Below are positions 8,697-16,889 of a stretch of 64,000 nucleotides of DNA, one piece after another. The position numbers were made by a program, and so were the translations under genes. The notes under the pieces are model-generated. The model saw only the letters and a list, made by a program, of their open reading frames with translations, did not search any database and was not told the origin of the DNA. Source of the stretch: Bernardetia sp. (lineage in GTDB: Bacteria > Bacteroidota > Bacteroidia > Cytophagales > Bernardetiaceae); assembly GCA_020630575.1 (NCBI GenBank), contig JAHDBD010000005.1, forward strand, positions 1 through 64,000, written 5' to 3'. The number at the start of each line of letters is the position of its first letter. Within the stretch, counting starts at the first letter, position 1.

Positions 8697-10742
8697 TTAA
8701 AACTCATATATTTCTTTCCAAGATTGTATAGGATTACGATTTGGTATTGGTTCACCTGTTTCTTCATCTACCTTTAATTTTATTTTTTGTCCTGTCGTAA
8801 TTTTTTTAATCTTAAATTTGGGTAACTCTTGAGTGTAATAGAAAGGCTGATTAGGTTTGTAAACTTCTGTATCCATATTATAAAATGGAACAACTACATA
8901 ACCATAGAGCTTAAACTCTTCTGGCAAATCCTTTTTATTTTCAGGATATACGTACAAGAAAAACTCATTTTCTAGATTTCTTATTGGTAATTTGGGATTA
9001 TAATAAGTTAATTTTGTCTTATCTTCGCTCAAATATACCCCAAAAAAATCACCATCTATAATTCTTTTTCCATCTATATTTTTCACTTTATAGGTGTTTT
9101 TGGCAGCATCTTCTGTACTTCTACCTTGCATAATCATTTTATAAGTAGGCTTTTCTTCAATACGCCAATTGAAATTATTTAGCTCTGAGTTTTTCTTAGT
9201 AATAAGCTGAGGAGGAATTACTTGCCCTTCGGGTTGCTGTAAAAATAGGATTTCTTCTAGCTCATTATCTGCAATAAATTTCATGATAATATTACTACAT
9301 TTTATGTAATTCATTCCTTTTAAGGTAGCTTCTTCTTCTTTTTTTTCTTCTATCATAAAATAAATACTCTCACCATTTCCGTTTACATTTACTCTTTTTA
9401 TATAGCCACTATCAAAAACGGCAAGCAAATCCCGACCTTTTATTTGATTAAATTGTCCGAATACATCAGCCGAAATAACAAAAGCTTTATCGGTAATTGT
9501 CATAGAATCTACAGTATTATCTCTTAGTTTTGCTTGTATGCGTGTACCTGAAAGTTGATTTGCAGTATTCCATAAAACAGGGTCATAATCAAAATAAATA
9601 ATTGAATCTTCTAAATCATAATTTAAAGAATCACAAATTCCCTGCAAATCTTGTTTATAAATCTTGACATTTCTGTAGGCATAAAAACGCTGTTCAGCTG
9701 CTACGCTATCATTCATTGCAATTAATGTATCAGCAGCAATATAGAGGGTATCCTTTTTGAAAGGTTTTACCAAAAGAGCATCTCCATAGGCATCTAAACG
9801 GCTTTTTATCCCATCATAGTAGGCTTCATCTCCAAAAATAGTGACATTTTCTTTTTTGTAATAGAGCTGGACATTCTCCTTAAAAACGCCTTTTTCTGTC
9901 AAATTATCATAATCGATAAAATTAGCAGAAATAATATAATCTCGGTTTTCAATGCGAGTAGCTACATTCGAACCTTCTGCTGTTTTCAAAATTCCTGTTT
10001 GAGCATTTATTTGAGTTCCTTTTACGGCATTGATAGTTCCATCTTTGTTGATTATTTTTCCTTCTGAATCAAAAAAGATTGTTTTAGTAACTGTATTATA
10101 AGCCACCGAATCAGCTATAAGTTGTTGGTCTGGACTAAGTGCTTGTACATTTCCACGAAAAGTAGCAATTCTAGAATTTGTATTATAATAACCTCTATCA
10201 CTTGTCAGTCTTGAAGTTTTGTCTGTAACTATTCCACCTTCAAAATAAGCTGCCGTTTTTGTTTTGAGGTTATAATTTAATTTTCGTGTTCGAACTGTTT
10301 TTTCTTGGTCTTGCAAAACTACATTTCCTCTTACTTTGGCTAATTTTGTATATCCATCATAATAAAGTGTATCACCAGTAAGGGTAAGGCTATCCTGTTC
10401 TACAAAACGAATATTTCCAAATGCTTCAATTTGATTTCTGTCAATATATTGAAAAACACTATCAGCATACATGATTGTGTTTTTTTGTTTAAACTGAACT
10501 TGTCCACGTTCATCTTTTTTCAGAATACGTATTTTTTCACCATTTGGCAATACATCGCCTTCCAAAACTCCAGCTTTCAAAAGTTCTACTCTTGATATTG
10601 TTTGGGTGGTATCTTCAATAGTTTCTAAAGTAGGTTTTTTTTCTATGGTTTTGTTAGTTGCTTTTTGAGCAAAAGAAGAATGCGAAAATAATGCTGATGA
10701 AGATAACAAGAAAATGAAAAATGTAACAAATAAAAATCTCAT
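8697..10742 (-). CDS. OstA-like outer-membrane biogenesis protein
   Basis: The 681-residue product starts with a signal peptide (about 1-26, cleaved after SFA). It then has a long run of short beta repeats of the kind found in LptA and the N-terminus of LptD, for example ADSVFQYIDRNQIEAFGNI, DTLYYDGYTKLAKVRGNV and TSDRGYYNTNSRIATFRGNV. This is the OstA-like family of Bacteroidetes, presumed to bridge the periplasm and carry lipopolysaccharide to the outer membrane. There is no LptD beta-barrel domain at the C-terminus. Transport genes lptB, lptC or lptD are not adjacent. The family call is good; direct involvement in LPS transport is inferred. Confidence 0.85.
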   Translation of the reverse strand: MRFLFVTFFIFLLSSSALFSHSSFAQKATNKTIEKKPTLETIEDTTQTISRVELLKAGVLEGDVLPNGEKIRILKKDERGQVQFKQKNTIMYADSVFQYIDRNQIEAFGNIRFVEQDSLTLTGDTLYYDGYTKLAKVRGNVVLQDQEKTVRTRKLNYNLKTKTAAYFEGGIVTDKTSRLTSDRGYYNTNSRIATFRGNVQALSPDQQLIADSVAYNTVTKTIFFDSEGKIINKDGTINAVKGTQINAQTGILKTAEGSNVATRIENRDYIISANFIDYDNLTEKGVFKENVQLYYKKENVTIFGDEAYYDGIKSRLDAYGDALLVKPFKKDTLYIAADTLIAMNDSVAAEQRFYAYRNVKIYKQDLQGICDSLNYDLEDSIIYFDYDPVLWNTANQLSGTRIQAKLRDNTVDSMTITDKAFVISADVFGQFNQIKGRDLLAVFDSGYIKRVNVNGNGESIYFMIEEKKEEEATLKGMNYIKCSNIIMKFIADNELEEILFLQQPEGQVIPPQLITKKNSELNNFNWRIEEKPTYKMIMQGRSTEDAAKNTYKVKNIDGKRIIDGDFFGVYLSEDKTKLTYYNPKLPIRNLENEFFLYVYPENKKDLPEEFKLYGYVVVPFYNMDTEVYKPNQPFYYTQELPKFKIKKITTGQKIKLKVDEETGEPIPNRNPIQSWKEIYEF

Positions 10743-11013
10743 AAATTCCTTTTTTTGAACGACTAGAAATGCTTTGAATTAATTCACAAAGTTAGTCTAT
10801 TTTAATTCTATGTTGCATAAATTGATTCAGAAAAAATGGTATTTTGTGTTTACTTAATCTTTGCTAAAGCTATTTAACGGATTTTTTCAGGTATTTCTTA
10901 TTGTAAAAGAATCAAGTACACTATGAATTACAGTCACTTTTTCTAAACTTTACTTTCTAACAGTCCGTACTTGTAAGAGAAAAATACTCTTAACAAAACA
11001 TTAAACGACTCTT

Positions 11014-11286
11014 ATGAATAATTTTAACGACGAAAATAACGGGTATTTACTTTTTTGCAAGCGATGGAATATAGAAGATGTCAAAAAAGTAGAAAGCATG
11101 TATCACTTAGAAGATTTAAAAGCATTTTTACCTGATGAGCCGAGCGAGCAAGATAAAATAGCCTTAAATAGTGTTTTGGGAGCTAGTTTTGATAATTTTT
11201 ATGGATATATGGATTATCAAAAATCTACAAATACTTTCGAACTTATCATGCAATGGCGTGAAAAAACAGGCAAGTTTGAGATATAA
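11014..11286 (+). CDS. Small acidic protein of unknown function
   Basis: I do not recognise this 90-residue protein. It is acidic, has no signal peptide or membrane segment, and is rich in aromatic residues (NFYGYMDYQ, IMQWREK). Codon use matches the flanking genes and the ORF begins with ATG after a 270-bp spacer, so it is probably real. It stands alone: the upstream gene is divergent and porP follows after 537 bp. The function cannot be inferred. Confidence 0.55.
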   Translation: MNNFNDENNGYLLFCKRWNIEDVKKVESMYHLEDLKAFLPDEPSEQDKIALNSVLGASFDNFYGYMDYQKSTNTFELIMQWREKTGKFEI

Positions 11287-11823
11287 ACATCTTTTTGTTT
11301 GATTAATTCAATACTGTGCAACATAAATTATTTGTATTTCTTTGTATGTAATTCATAATTCTGTCGTTGTCCCCACCGACGACTATTTAGTTCCATGTCC
11401 AGTACTCTAAGACTTTTTAGTCTGTATCCACACACATAAACTCATCTTATACTAACTTCAATCCTGTAAATATTACACTATAGAAATAAAATAATCTATT
11501 TGAAGGAGCTGATAGCTGTGAAATGCCATCTATTGTAGGCATGTTAAAAAGCAAATTTTACTAGCTGTAATTTCTAAAAAAATAAAATAAAACTAATGTT
11601 TTAGGTGTTTTTTTGAATTATAATCTGTTTAATATCGTAATTTTAACGTTTAAGAAGCGTTATTTTTTTATAATAAAGATAAAAAATGTTACCTTGCATG
11701 AGGTTTATTCAATTAACTAAAATAAAATTTAGTTTTCGTTTTATCTACTATTATATTTTTGATAAGACTATTGATTATATCACTACCAGCTATAAAAATT
11801 TCAATCATATTTATATTACGACA
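11287..11823. other. 537-bp intergenic region upstream of the PorP/SprF gene
   Basis: This region contains a short variant of the TGCCGTTGT repeat at 11363-11383. Near 11644-11670 there is a small hairpin (AACG...CGTT with a bulge) followed by seven T, which could attenuate transcription into the PorP/SprF gene. An in-frame extension of that gene to 11686 exists but is AT-rich and would bury the signal peptide. No other ORF is credible. Confidence 0.5.
11363..11383 (+). repeat. Short variant of the CGTTGT...CGACGAC repeat
   Basis: GTCGTTGTCCCC then ACCGACGAC forms an imperfect palindrome. It shares CGTTGT, CCCACC and ACGAC elements with the copies at 7643 and 30051 but lacks the middle of the longer form. 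Confidence 0.4.
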
Positions 11824-12861
11824 ATGAATTTAGGTTTATTCAAAAATTTTTTATGTGTAATTGTTCTATTTGCTTGTTTTGGACTTTCTCATAAAACTAC
11901 TGCACAAGATTTACAGTTTTCACAATTTCATAATGCACCTCTTTATCTCAATCCAGCTTTTGCAGGAATGCACCAAGGAGGAAGAATGACACTTAACTAT
12001 CGCAATCAATGGCCTAGCTTAGATGTCAATTATATTACCTACGCAGGTGGCTTTGATTATTATTTCCCAAATATTCGATCTTCTATTGGTGTAATTGCCA
12101 AAGTAGACGAGCAAAGTACAGGTACAACTCCTTATAAAAGTACAGATGTTTCGCTTATTTATGCGTACATGATTCCTTTAAGTGACAGGCTTACTGTCCA
12201 GCCAGCCCTTCAAGTAGGATATGTGCAAAAAAGCGCAGGATTTATCGGACTTACTTTTCCAGACCAATTTAGTGACAAAGGATTTTTAGGAACACCAACA
12301 GGAGAAAGTTTTGCTCGTAATCAACTTGGATATGTAGATATTGCAACAGGAGCAGTTCTTTTTGGTCAGAATTTTTGGGTAGGAGTTTCTGCTAACCATA
12401 TAAATAGTCCTCCTGATAGTTTTATTGGAGATGAAAACCGTTTGCCTATCAAACTATCTTTTCATGGTGGATATAAAATAGATTTTGCAAATCGTTATGA
12501 TAATCGTAGTAAAAGTATTACTCCTACCTTTATGTATAAAAAACAAGGCTCTTTTCAACAGTTGAGTCTTGGTGCACATGGAGAGTATGAACCACTTTTG
12601 TATGGACTTTGGTATAGAGGTTTTCCTATCGAACAATCTGTTAATAATTTTCCAAAACATGATGCTGTTGTAGCTATGTTGGGAGTAAAATTTGGTGGCT
12701 GGGCATTGGCTTATAGTTATGACTGGTCTATTTCAGAAGTTGCAGGAGCTAGAGCAAATTCACATGAAATTTCTTTAGTATTTAGCTTTGGTGGAAAAGA
12801 CGATGTAGCTTGTCCAAATCCTTTTTCTGAACCTCGTTATAAAGGTGCACGTTATCGTTAG
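11824..12861 (+). CDS. PorP/SprF family outer-membrane protein (type IX secretion associated)
   Basis: Starting at the internal ATG 11824 gives 345 residues with a clean signal peptide (MNLGLFKNF...KTTAQ). The mature N-terminus follows with the family hallmark DLQFSQFHNAPLYLNPAFAG. The frame stays open upstream to 11686, but that extension has no signal character. PorP/SprF proteins are outer-membrane beta-barrels that anchor substrates or take part in the type IX secretion and gliding machinery; many paralogues exist per genome, often with a large secreted partner. No PorK/L/M/N genes or adhesin are next to it, so it is an orphan paralogue here. A hairpin terminator follows. Confidence 0.92.
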   Translation: MNLGLFKNFLCVIVLFACFGLSHKTTAQDLQFSQFHNAPLYLNPAFAGMHQGGRMTLNYRNQWPSLDVNYITYAGGFDYYFPNIRSSIGVIAKVDEQSTGTTPYKSTDVSLIYAYMIPLSDRLTVQPALQVGYVQKSAGFIGLTFPDQFSDKGFLGTPTGESFARNQLGYVDIATGAVLFGQNFWVGVSANHINSPPDSFIGDENRLPIKLSFHGGYKIDFANRYDNRSKSITPTFMYKKQGSFQQLSLGAHGEYEPLLYGLWYRGFPIEQSVNNFPKHDAVVAMLGVKFGGWALAYSYDWSISEVAGARANSHEISLVFSFGGKDDVACPNPFSEPRYKGARYR

Positions 12862-12906
12862 AAAAATATTCTATGTTAAATAGAAATCAAAATTTGTAAA
12901 GAAATT

Positions 12907-12947
12907 AAAAATCAGACAGTTTTCATATTGTCTGATTTTTCTTTTTT
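12907..12947 (+). terminator. Intrinsic terminator after the PorP/SprF gene
   Basis: AAAAATCAGACA (12907-12918) pairs perfectly with TGTCTGATTTTT (12929-12940), and a T-rich run follows. Confidence 0.88.
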
Positions 12948-13008
12948 ATAGATTCTTAGCTCAAACATTTTTACTATTTTAATTTTATATTCTAAATACT
13001 GTTCAAAT

Positions 13009-13980
13009 TTGAAAGCTGACCAATTTCATGTTTTATTGATTCTTATTTCCTGCATTGTTGCATATTTGATTCCTTTCGAACTTTTTTTATTTAGTTATAT
13101 TATTTTGGGTGCTTTACATTATCTGACTGAACTTGCTTGGTTGCATGAAAAAAAATATTTCACTTCATCTGCCAAAATAGAACTAATTATCATTTTTATA
13201 TGTGCTGTGGGAGTTTCGCTAAGTTATATTTGTTATCGTTTAGAGTTTGATCTAAGTTCTGTAATTCCTTTTTGGAATTCAAAATCAGCTACTCATTTTA
13301 TTTTTTTAGCCTTCATAATGGCATTTTCTGCTATTTTTCTTAAAAAGAGAAAAGAAAAAATAATTCTTCTTATTTTATCTCTTCTAGGAATTTATCTATT
13401 TCGAAATCAATTTTATTATTTATTTCTTATCGGACTTCTTCTTCCTACACTTATTCATGTCTTTATTTTTACAGGAATATTTATGCTTGTAGGAATTAAG
13501 AAAAACCCTACTTTTTGGACAAAGATTTGTTTTATTACTTTTATTGTCTGTGCAATCAGTTTTGCTATTGTTCCTGCTTCTTTGCCTGTTTTGTCTGAAA
13601 AAGTGAAGTCTAATTATTTTTTGAGTGGTTTTGATATGCTCAATAAAGTATTTATTGCTCTTTTTGATGGTACTGTTTTTAATGAAGCTAATAAACAATT
13701 AATTTTTGAATCTACTTTATCTATCAAAATTCAGCGTTTTGTTGCCTTTGCTTATACTTATCATTATCTCAATTGGTTTTCGAAAGTACATATAATTGCT
13801 TGGCATAAAGTAAACAAATTGCGTCTTGGTTTAGCTATTTTGCTTTGGATTATGGCTCTAGGAATTTATTTTTATGATTTCAAAACAGGAATACTGACGC
13901 TTTATTTTCTAAGTACACTTCATATTTTGATGGAGTTTCCATTGAATATGCAATCTTTTCAAATTTTGATTCAAAAATAA
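13009..13980 (+). CDS. Polytopic membrane protein of unknown function
   Basis: The 323-residue frame opens with TTG at 13009, just after the porP terminator; no upstream ATG is available, so a TTG start is likely. It is highly hydrophobic, with about eight or nine membrane helices. Histidines recur at helix ends: ALHYLTELAWLH near residue 40, YTYHYLNWF and HIIAWHKV near 250, and LHILMEFP near 305. That distribution faintly recalls membrane metalloenzymes such as the Brp/Blh carotenoid dioxygenases, but I cannot confirm it. There are no carotenoid genes next to it. The gene is very probably real; the function is open. Confidence 0.75.
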   Translation: MKADQFHVLLILISCIVAYLIPFELFLFSYIILGALHYLTELAWLHEKKYFTSSAKIELIIIFICAVGVSLSYICYRLEFDLSSVIPFWNSKSATHFIFLAFIMAFSAIFLKKRKEKIILLILSLLGIYLFRNQFYYLFLIGLLLPTLIHVFIFTGIFMLVGIKKNPTFWTKICFITFIVCAISFAIVPASLPVLSEKVKSNYFLSGFDMLNKVFIALFDGTVFNEANKQLIFESTLSIKIQRFVAFAYTYHYLNWFSKVHIIAWHKVNKLRLGLAILLWIMALGIYFYDFKTGILTLYFLSTLHILMEFPLNMQSFQILIQK

Positions 13981-14096
13981 TTCTTCGTATTTTTTATAAG
14001 TAATTTAGCCAAGTTGTTTCTGATTTATATCTTTGCCTTTCAATTATTTAAGGCTTTCTTTCTCCTATTTTTACTTACAAAATTAAACCAACTGTT

Positions 14097-14366
14097 ATGA
14101 AAATTGATTTACTCAAAAAATATAGTTTATTTTCAATTATATTTGTGTCTTTACTTGTTTTTTCAAGTTGTGGTGCTTCAAAACGCTCTAGCTGCCCTAC
14201 TTATAGAGATTCTGATCCAAAAGTTATTTTTGGAGAAATAACATTGAAAGAAAGAATGGATCAACAAGAAAAAGACCTTCAAGTGAAGTCAGATAGACAA
14301 CGAAGAAAAGAAGCCAAACAACAAATTAAACACTCAAAGAAAGCGAGTAGAAAACGTAAAAAATAA
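14097..14366 (+). CDS. Small basic lipoprotein
   Basis: This 89-residue protein has a lipoprotein signal with lipobox LLVFSSC, lipidated Cys25, followed by GASKRSSCPTYRDSDP. The rest is a charged, probably helical region ending in a very basic tail (KKASRKRKK). It has no known domain that I recognise. It precedes the MscS-family gene by 34 bp on the same strand, so they may be cotranscribed. A role in binding anionic surface polymers is possible from the charge but is speculation. Confidence 0.8.
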   Translation: MKIDLLKKYSLFSIIFVSLLVFSSCGASKRSSCPTYRDSDPKVIFGEITLKERMDQQEKDLQVKSDRQRRKEAKQQIKHSKKASRKRKK

Positions 14367-14400
14367 TTAAGACAATAGCTAATAGTTCTCAATAATTTTA

Positions 14401-15345
14401 ATGGAAGAATTAGATAATCAACTAGACTTATTACACAAAGGTTATAAAGCCTTATCTTCAAAACTACTTGGATGGTTTGAAACTTTAATTTCAATGTTGC
14501 CTAATTTTTTCTTGGCAATACTTGTGCTAATTGTATTTTATTTCTTAGCAAAAGCTATTAAAGTTGGTATTAACCGTGCTCTTTCTCGTTGGGTAGACAA
14601 CACAAACATATTAGACCTTGCTACTCAAGTTATCTTTTATGTTATCATGATTGTGGGTACTTTTGTTGCATTGGGAGTTCTGAACCTAGATAAGACAGTT
14701 ACTTCTTTACTTGCAGGTGCTGGTGTGATTGGTCTTGCTCTGAGTTTTGCCTTTCAAGATTTGGCTACTAATTTTATTTCAGGGATTTTTATTGCTGTTC
14801 AAAAACCTTTACAAATAGGAGACCTTATTCAGACTAATGATTACATCGGATATGTAAAAAAAATAGGTTTGAGAGCCATTGATATAGAAAATTTTGATGG
14901 ACAGTACGTAATTATTCCTTCAAAAGAGGTTTTTCAAAATCCTTTATTAAATTATAATCGACTTAATAATCGTAGAGTAAATGTTCCTGTTGGAGTATCT
15001 TATGGAGACGATATAGAAGTTGTAGAAAAACTACTTTATGAAACTATTCGTGATTTAGATATTACAAAGAATGATTTTAGCGATGTACGTATAGATTTTG
15101 ATGGTTTCGGAGATAGTTCTGTTAATTTTATTGTTCGATTTTGGATAAATAGATGCGACCAACCTTCTTATCATAAGGCTTATACTAGAGCTGGAATTGC
15201 CATTAAAAAAGCATTTGATGCCAATGATATTACAATTCCTTTTCCAATTCGTACTTTAGATTTTGGAATAAAAGGAGGCGAAAAACTCAATCAACAGCTT
15301 GCCATTTTGGATACATTAGACAAAATAGAAAAGAAAAATCATTAG
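14401..15345 (+). CDS. MscS-family mechanosensitive ion channel
   Basis: The 314-residue protein matches a small MscS channel. Three N-terminal membrane helices (about 30-135) end in the pore helix region, where LLAGAGVIGLALSFAFQD and LATNFISGIF hold the small-residue packing motif. The beta domain follows with GDLIQTNDYIGYVKKIGLRA, and the C-terminal alpha/beta domain runs to about 300. MscS channels release solutes when membrane tension rises after osmotic downshock, which fits a marine lifestyle. It follows a small lipoprotein gene at 34 bp and converges with hisB. Confidence 0.95.
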   Translation: MEELDNQLDLLHKGYKALSSKLLGWFETLISMLPNFFLAILVLIVFYFLAKAIKVGINRALSRWVDNTNILDLATQVIFYVIMIVGTFVALGVLNLDKTVTSLLAGAGVIGLALSFAFQDLATNFISGIFIAVQKPLQIGDLIQTNDYIGYVKKIGLRAIDIENFDGQYVIIPSKEVFQNPLLNYNRLNNRRVNVPVGVSYGDDIEVVEKLLYETIRDLDITKNDFSDVRIDFDGFGDSSVNFIVRFWINRCDQPSYHKAYTRAGIAIKKAFDANDITIPFPIRTLDFGIKGGEKLNQQLAILDTLDKIEKKNH

Positions 15346-15403
15346 TTTATACTAAAACTATGCTTTGTGCTCAAACAAGGATATTTGTGTTTGATTAGAT
15401 AAA

Positions 15404-15437
15404 AAACTGGTTTAAGCTAGAGTACTTAAACCAGTTT
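15404..15437. terminator. Intrinsic terminator between the MscS gene and hisB
   Basis: A perfect 13-bp stem (AAACTGGTTTAAG at 15404-15416 with 15425-15437) has six T on the minus-strand 3' side. It therefore best serves hisB, though it may stop both converging genes. Confidence 0.85.
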
Positions 15438-15471
15438 AGTAAAATAATAATTCTGAGAGTTTGGCTTAATC

Positions 15472-16617
15472 TTATAAAACTCCTTTTGTAGAAGGCAGTT
15501 CAGAAGATCCTGTATGCGTTTTTGCCATTTTGAGAGCTTTTGCAAAGGCTTTAAAAATTGCTTCAATTTTATGATGTTCATTTGCGCCGTCCATTGGTTC
15601 GGCTTTGATATTTATGTTTGATTTTGAAGTATCACTAAGTGATTTGAAAAAGTGCATAAACATTTCAGTTGGCATATCACCAATTTTTTCTCGCTTGAAA
15701 TCTGCATCCCAAACTAACCAAGGTCTTCCACCAAAATCAAGTGCCACCTGTGCCAAAACTTCATCCATTGGTAAACAAAAACCATAGCGTTCAATGCCTC
15801 GCTTATTTCCAAAGGCTTTCAAAAGAGCTTCTCCAAGTGCTAGAGCTGTATCTTCGATAGTGTGATGTTCGTCGATATGCAAATCTCCTTTTGTTTGGAT
15901 TTTCAAATCTACTTCTCCGTGTCTTGCAATTTGTTCTAGCATGTGGTCAAAAAAAGCAATTCCTGTATTTATTTCTGCTTTTCCTGTCCCATCCAAATCT
16001 ATTTCTATGTCGATGTCAGTTTCTTTGGTTGTGCGTTTTACCTTTCCGATTCTAGAACCAAATTTAGATTGTGGTGTAGAAAGAAAATCTTTGATTTCTG
16101 TCCAATCATAACTTACCAAGGCACAAATAGAAGCCAGTTCAGGATTTTTTAAACTAATTGCTTTGTCATTTTCTGCAATCAAAATTCCTTTACAACCTAA
16201 GTTTTTAGCTAATTGTATATCACTAAATCTGTCTCCAATAACAAAAGAATTTTGAATATCAAAGTCAGGGTTGTTTAAATAGTGTTTTACTAATCCAATT
16301 TCAGGTTTACGGTTTGGTGATTTTTCGTGAGGAAATGTTTTGTCAATCAAAATTTCATCAAAAATGATTCCTTCATTTTCCAAGATATTGAGCATTTTAT
16401 TGTGTGCAGGATGAAAAGTATGCTCTGGAAAACTTACTGTTCCTAAGCCATCTTGATTAGTTACCATTACCAATTCATATTCTTTGCTGGCTGCAAGTTC
16501 ATATAAATTTCTCAAAACGGCTGGTAAAAATTCTAATTTTTCTAGTGAGTCGATTTGTTCGTCGGCTGGTTCTTTTATGATTGTTCCGTCACGATCAATG
16601 AAAAGTATTTTTTTCAT
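15472..16617 (-). CDS. hisB: Bifunctional histidinol-phosphatase / imidazoleglycerol-phosphate dehydratase HisB
   Basis: The 381-residue protein fuses two histidine-biosynthesis enzymes. The N-terminal HAD phosphatase (about 1-170) begins [11 protein letters not shown] with nucleophile D8 and acid D10 and has a later [14 protein letters not shown] motif. The C-terminal dehydratase (about 188-381) has the metal-binding repeats [22 protein letters not shown] and [18 protein letters not shown]. It catalyses steps seven and nine of the pathway. No other his gene is beside it, although in many Bacteroidetes hisB lies in a hisGDCBHAF operon. Both halves keep their catalytic residues. Confidence 0.96.
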   Translation of the reverse strand: MKKILFIDRDGTIIKEPADEQIDSLEKLEFLPAVLRNLYELAASKEYELVMVTNQDGLGTVSFPEHTFHPAHNKMLNILENEGIIFDEILIDKTFPHEKSPNRKPEIGLVKHYLNNPDFDIQNSFVIGDRFSDIQLAKNLGCKGILIAENDKAISLKNPELASICALVSYDWTEIKDFLSTPQSKFGSRIGKVKRTTKETDIDIEIDLDGTGKAEINTGIAFFDHMLEQIARHGEVDLKIQTKGDLHIDEHHTIEDTALALGEALLKAFGNKRGIERYGFCLPMDEVLAQVALDFGGRPWLVWDADFKREKIGDMPTEMFMHFFKSLSDTSKSNINIKAEPMDGANEHHKIEAIFKAFAKALKMAKTHTGSSELPSTKGVL

Positions 16618-16698
16618 GTGTTTTCTTTGTGTTATTACTCAAACAATTTAGTGTATGGTAGGAATTTTTTAAAATAGAATATAGCTTTCCTTGATTGG

Positions 16699-16716
16699 AC
16701 AGGGTTTCAACCCTGT
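16699..16716. repeat. Core ACAGGGTT-N2-AACCCTGT palindrome
   Basis: This is a perfect 8-bp inverted repeat around TC. It lies in the divergent spacer between hisB and the imelysin gene. The same core occurs at 18152-18169, 18244-18261 and 32832-32849. Confidence 0.8.
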
Positions 16717-16758
16717 TTTGGATTTTTACAAAAATAACAGAATTTTTTGATAAAATTG

Positions 16759-16775
16759 TTTAGACTTATTCTAAA
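16759..16775. promoter_or_regulatory. Iron-box-like palindrome 1 upstream of the imelysin gene
   Basis: TTTAGAC-TTA-TTCTAAA is a near-perfect inverted repeat. It differs by one base from TTTAGAA-N3-TTCTAAA, the iron control element bound by Irr, a Fur-family regulator, in rhizobia. It sits just upstream of the predicted -33 element. Binding by a Fur-family protein here is inference. Confidence 0.6.
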
Positions 16776-16781
16776 TAATTC

Positions 16782-16812
16782 TTGTTTTTTTAAAAATAGA
16801 ATTATACATTTG
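16782..16812 (+). promoter_or_regulatory. Bacteroidetes-type promoter for the imelysin gene
   Basis: A TTG at 16782-16784 is followed after 20 bp by TACATTTG (16805-16812). This matches the TTG / TAnnTTTG primary promoter of Bacteroidetes. Transcription would begin near 16820, inside the second iron-box-like site and about 70 bp before the ATG. Confidence 0.7.
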
Positions 16813-16820
16813 CAACTCTA

Positions 16821-16837
16821 TTGAGAATTAGTCTAAA
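16821..16837. promoter_or_regulatory. Iron-box-like palindrome 2 at the predicted transcription start
   Basis: TTGAGAA-TTA-GTCTAAA is read on the other strand as TTTAGAC-TAA-TTCTCAA, a two-base variant of the same iron box seen at 16759. Together the two sites flank the promoter, a layout suited to repression. Confidence 0.55.
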
Positions 16838-16889
16838 TAAGTATAGTGATTTAGTTCTTATCATTTTATTAAAAAAAATATTCATAGCC

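Noticed and set aside
10787-10794. TAACTTTG on the minus strand as a promoter for the OstA-like gene
   Set aside because: The -7 element matches, but no TTG occurs at 17-23 bp upstream, so it was not called.
15605-15787. Open frame of 60 codons opposite hisB
   Set aside because: It is a shadow of hisB with no family signature; the hisB frame explains the whole stretch.
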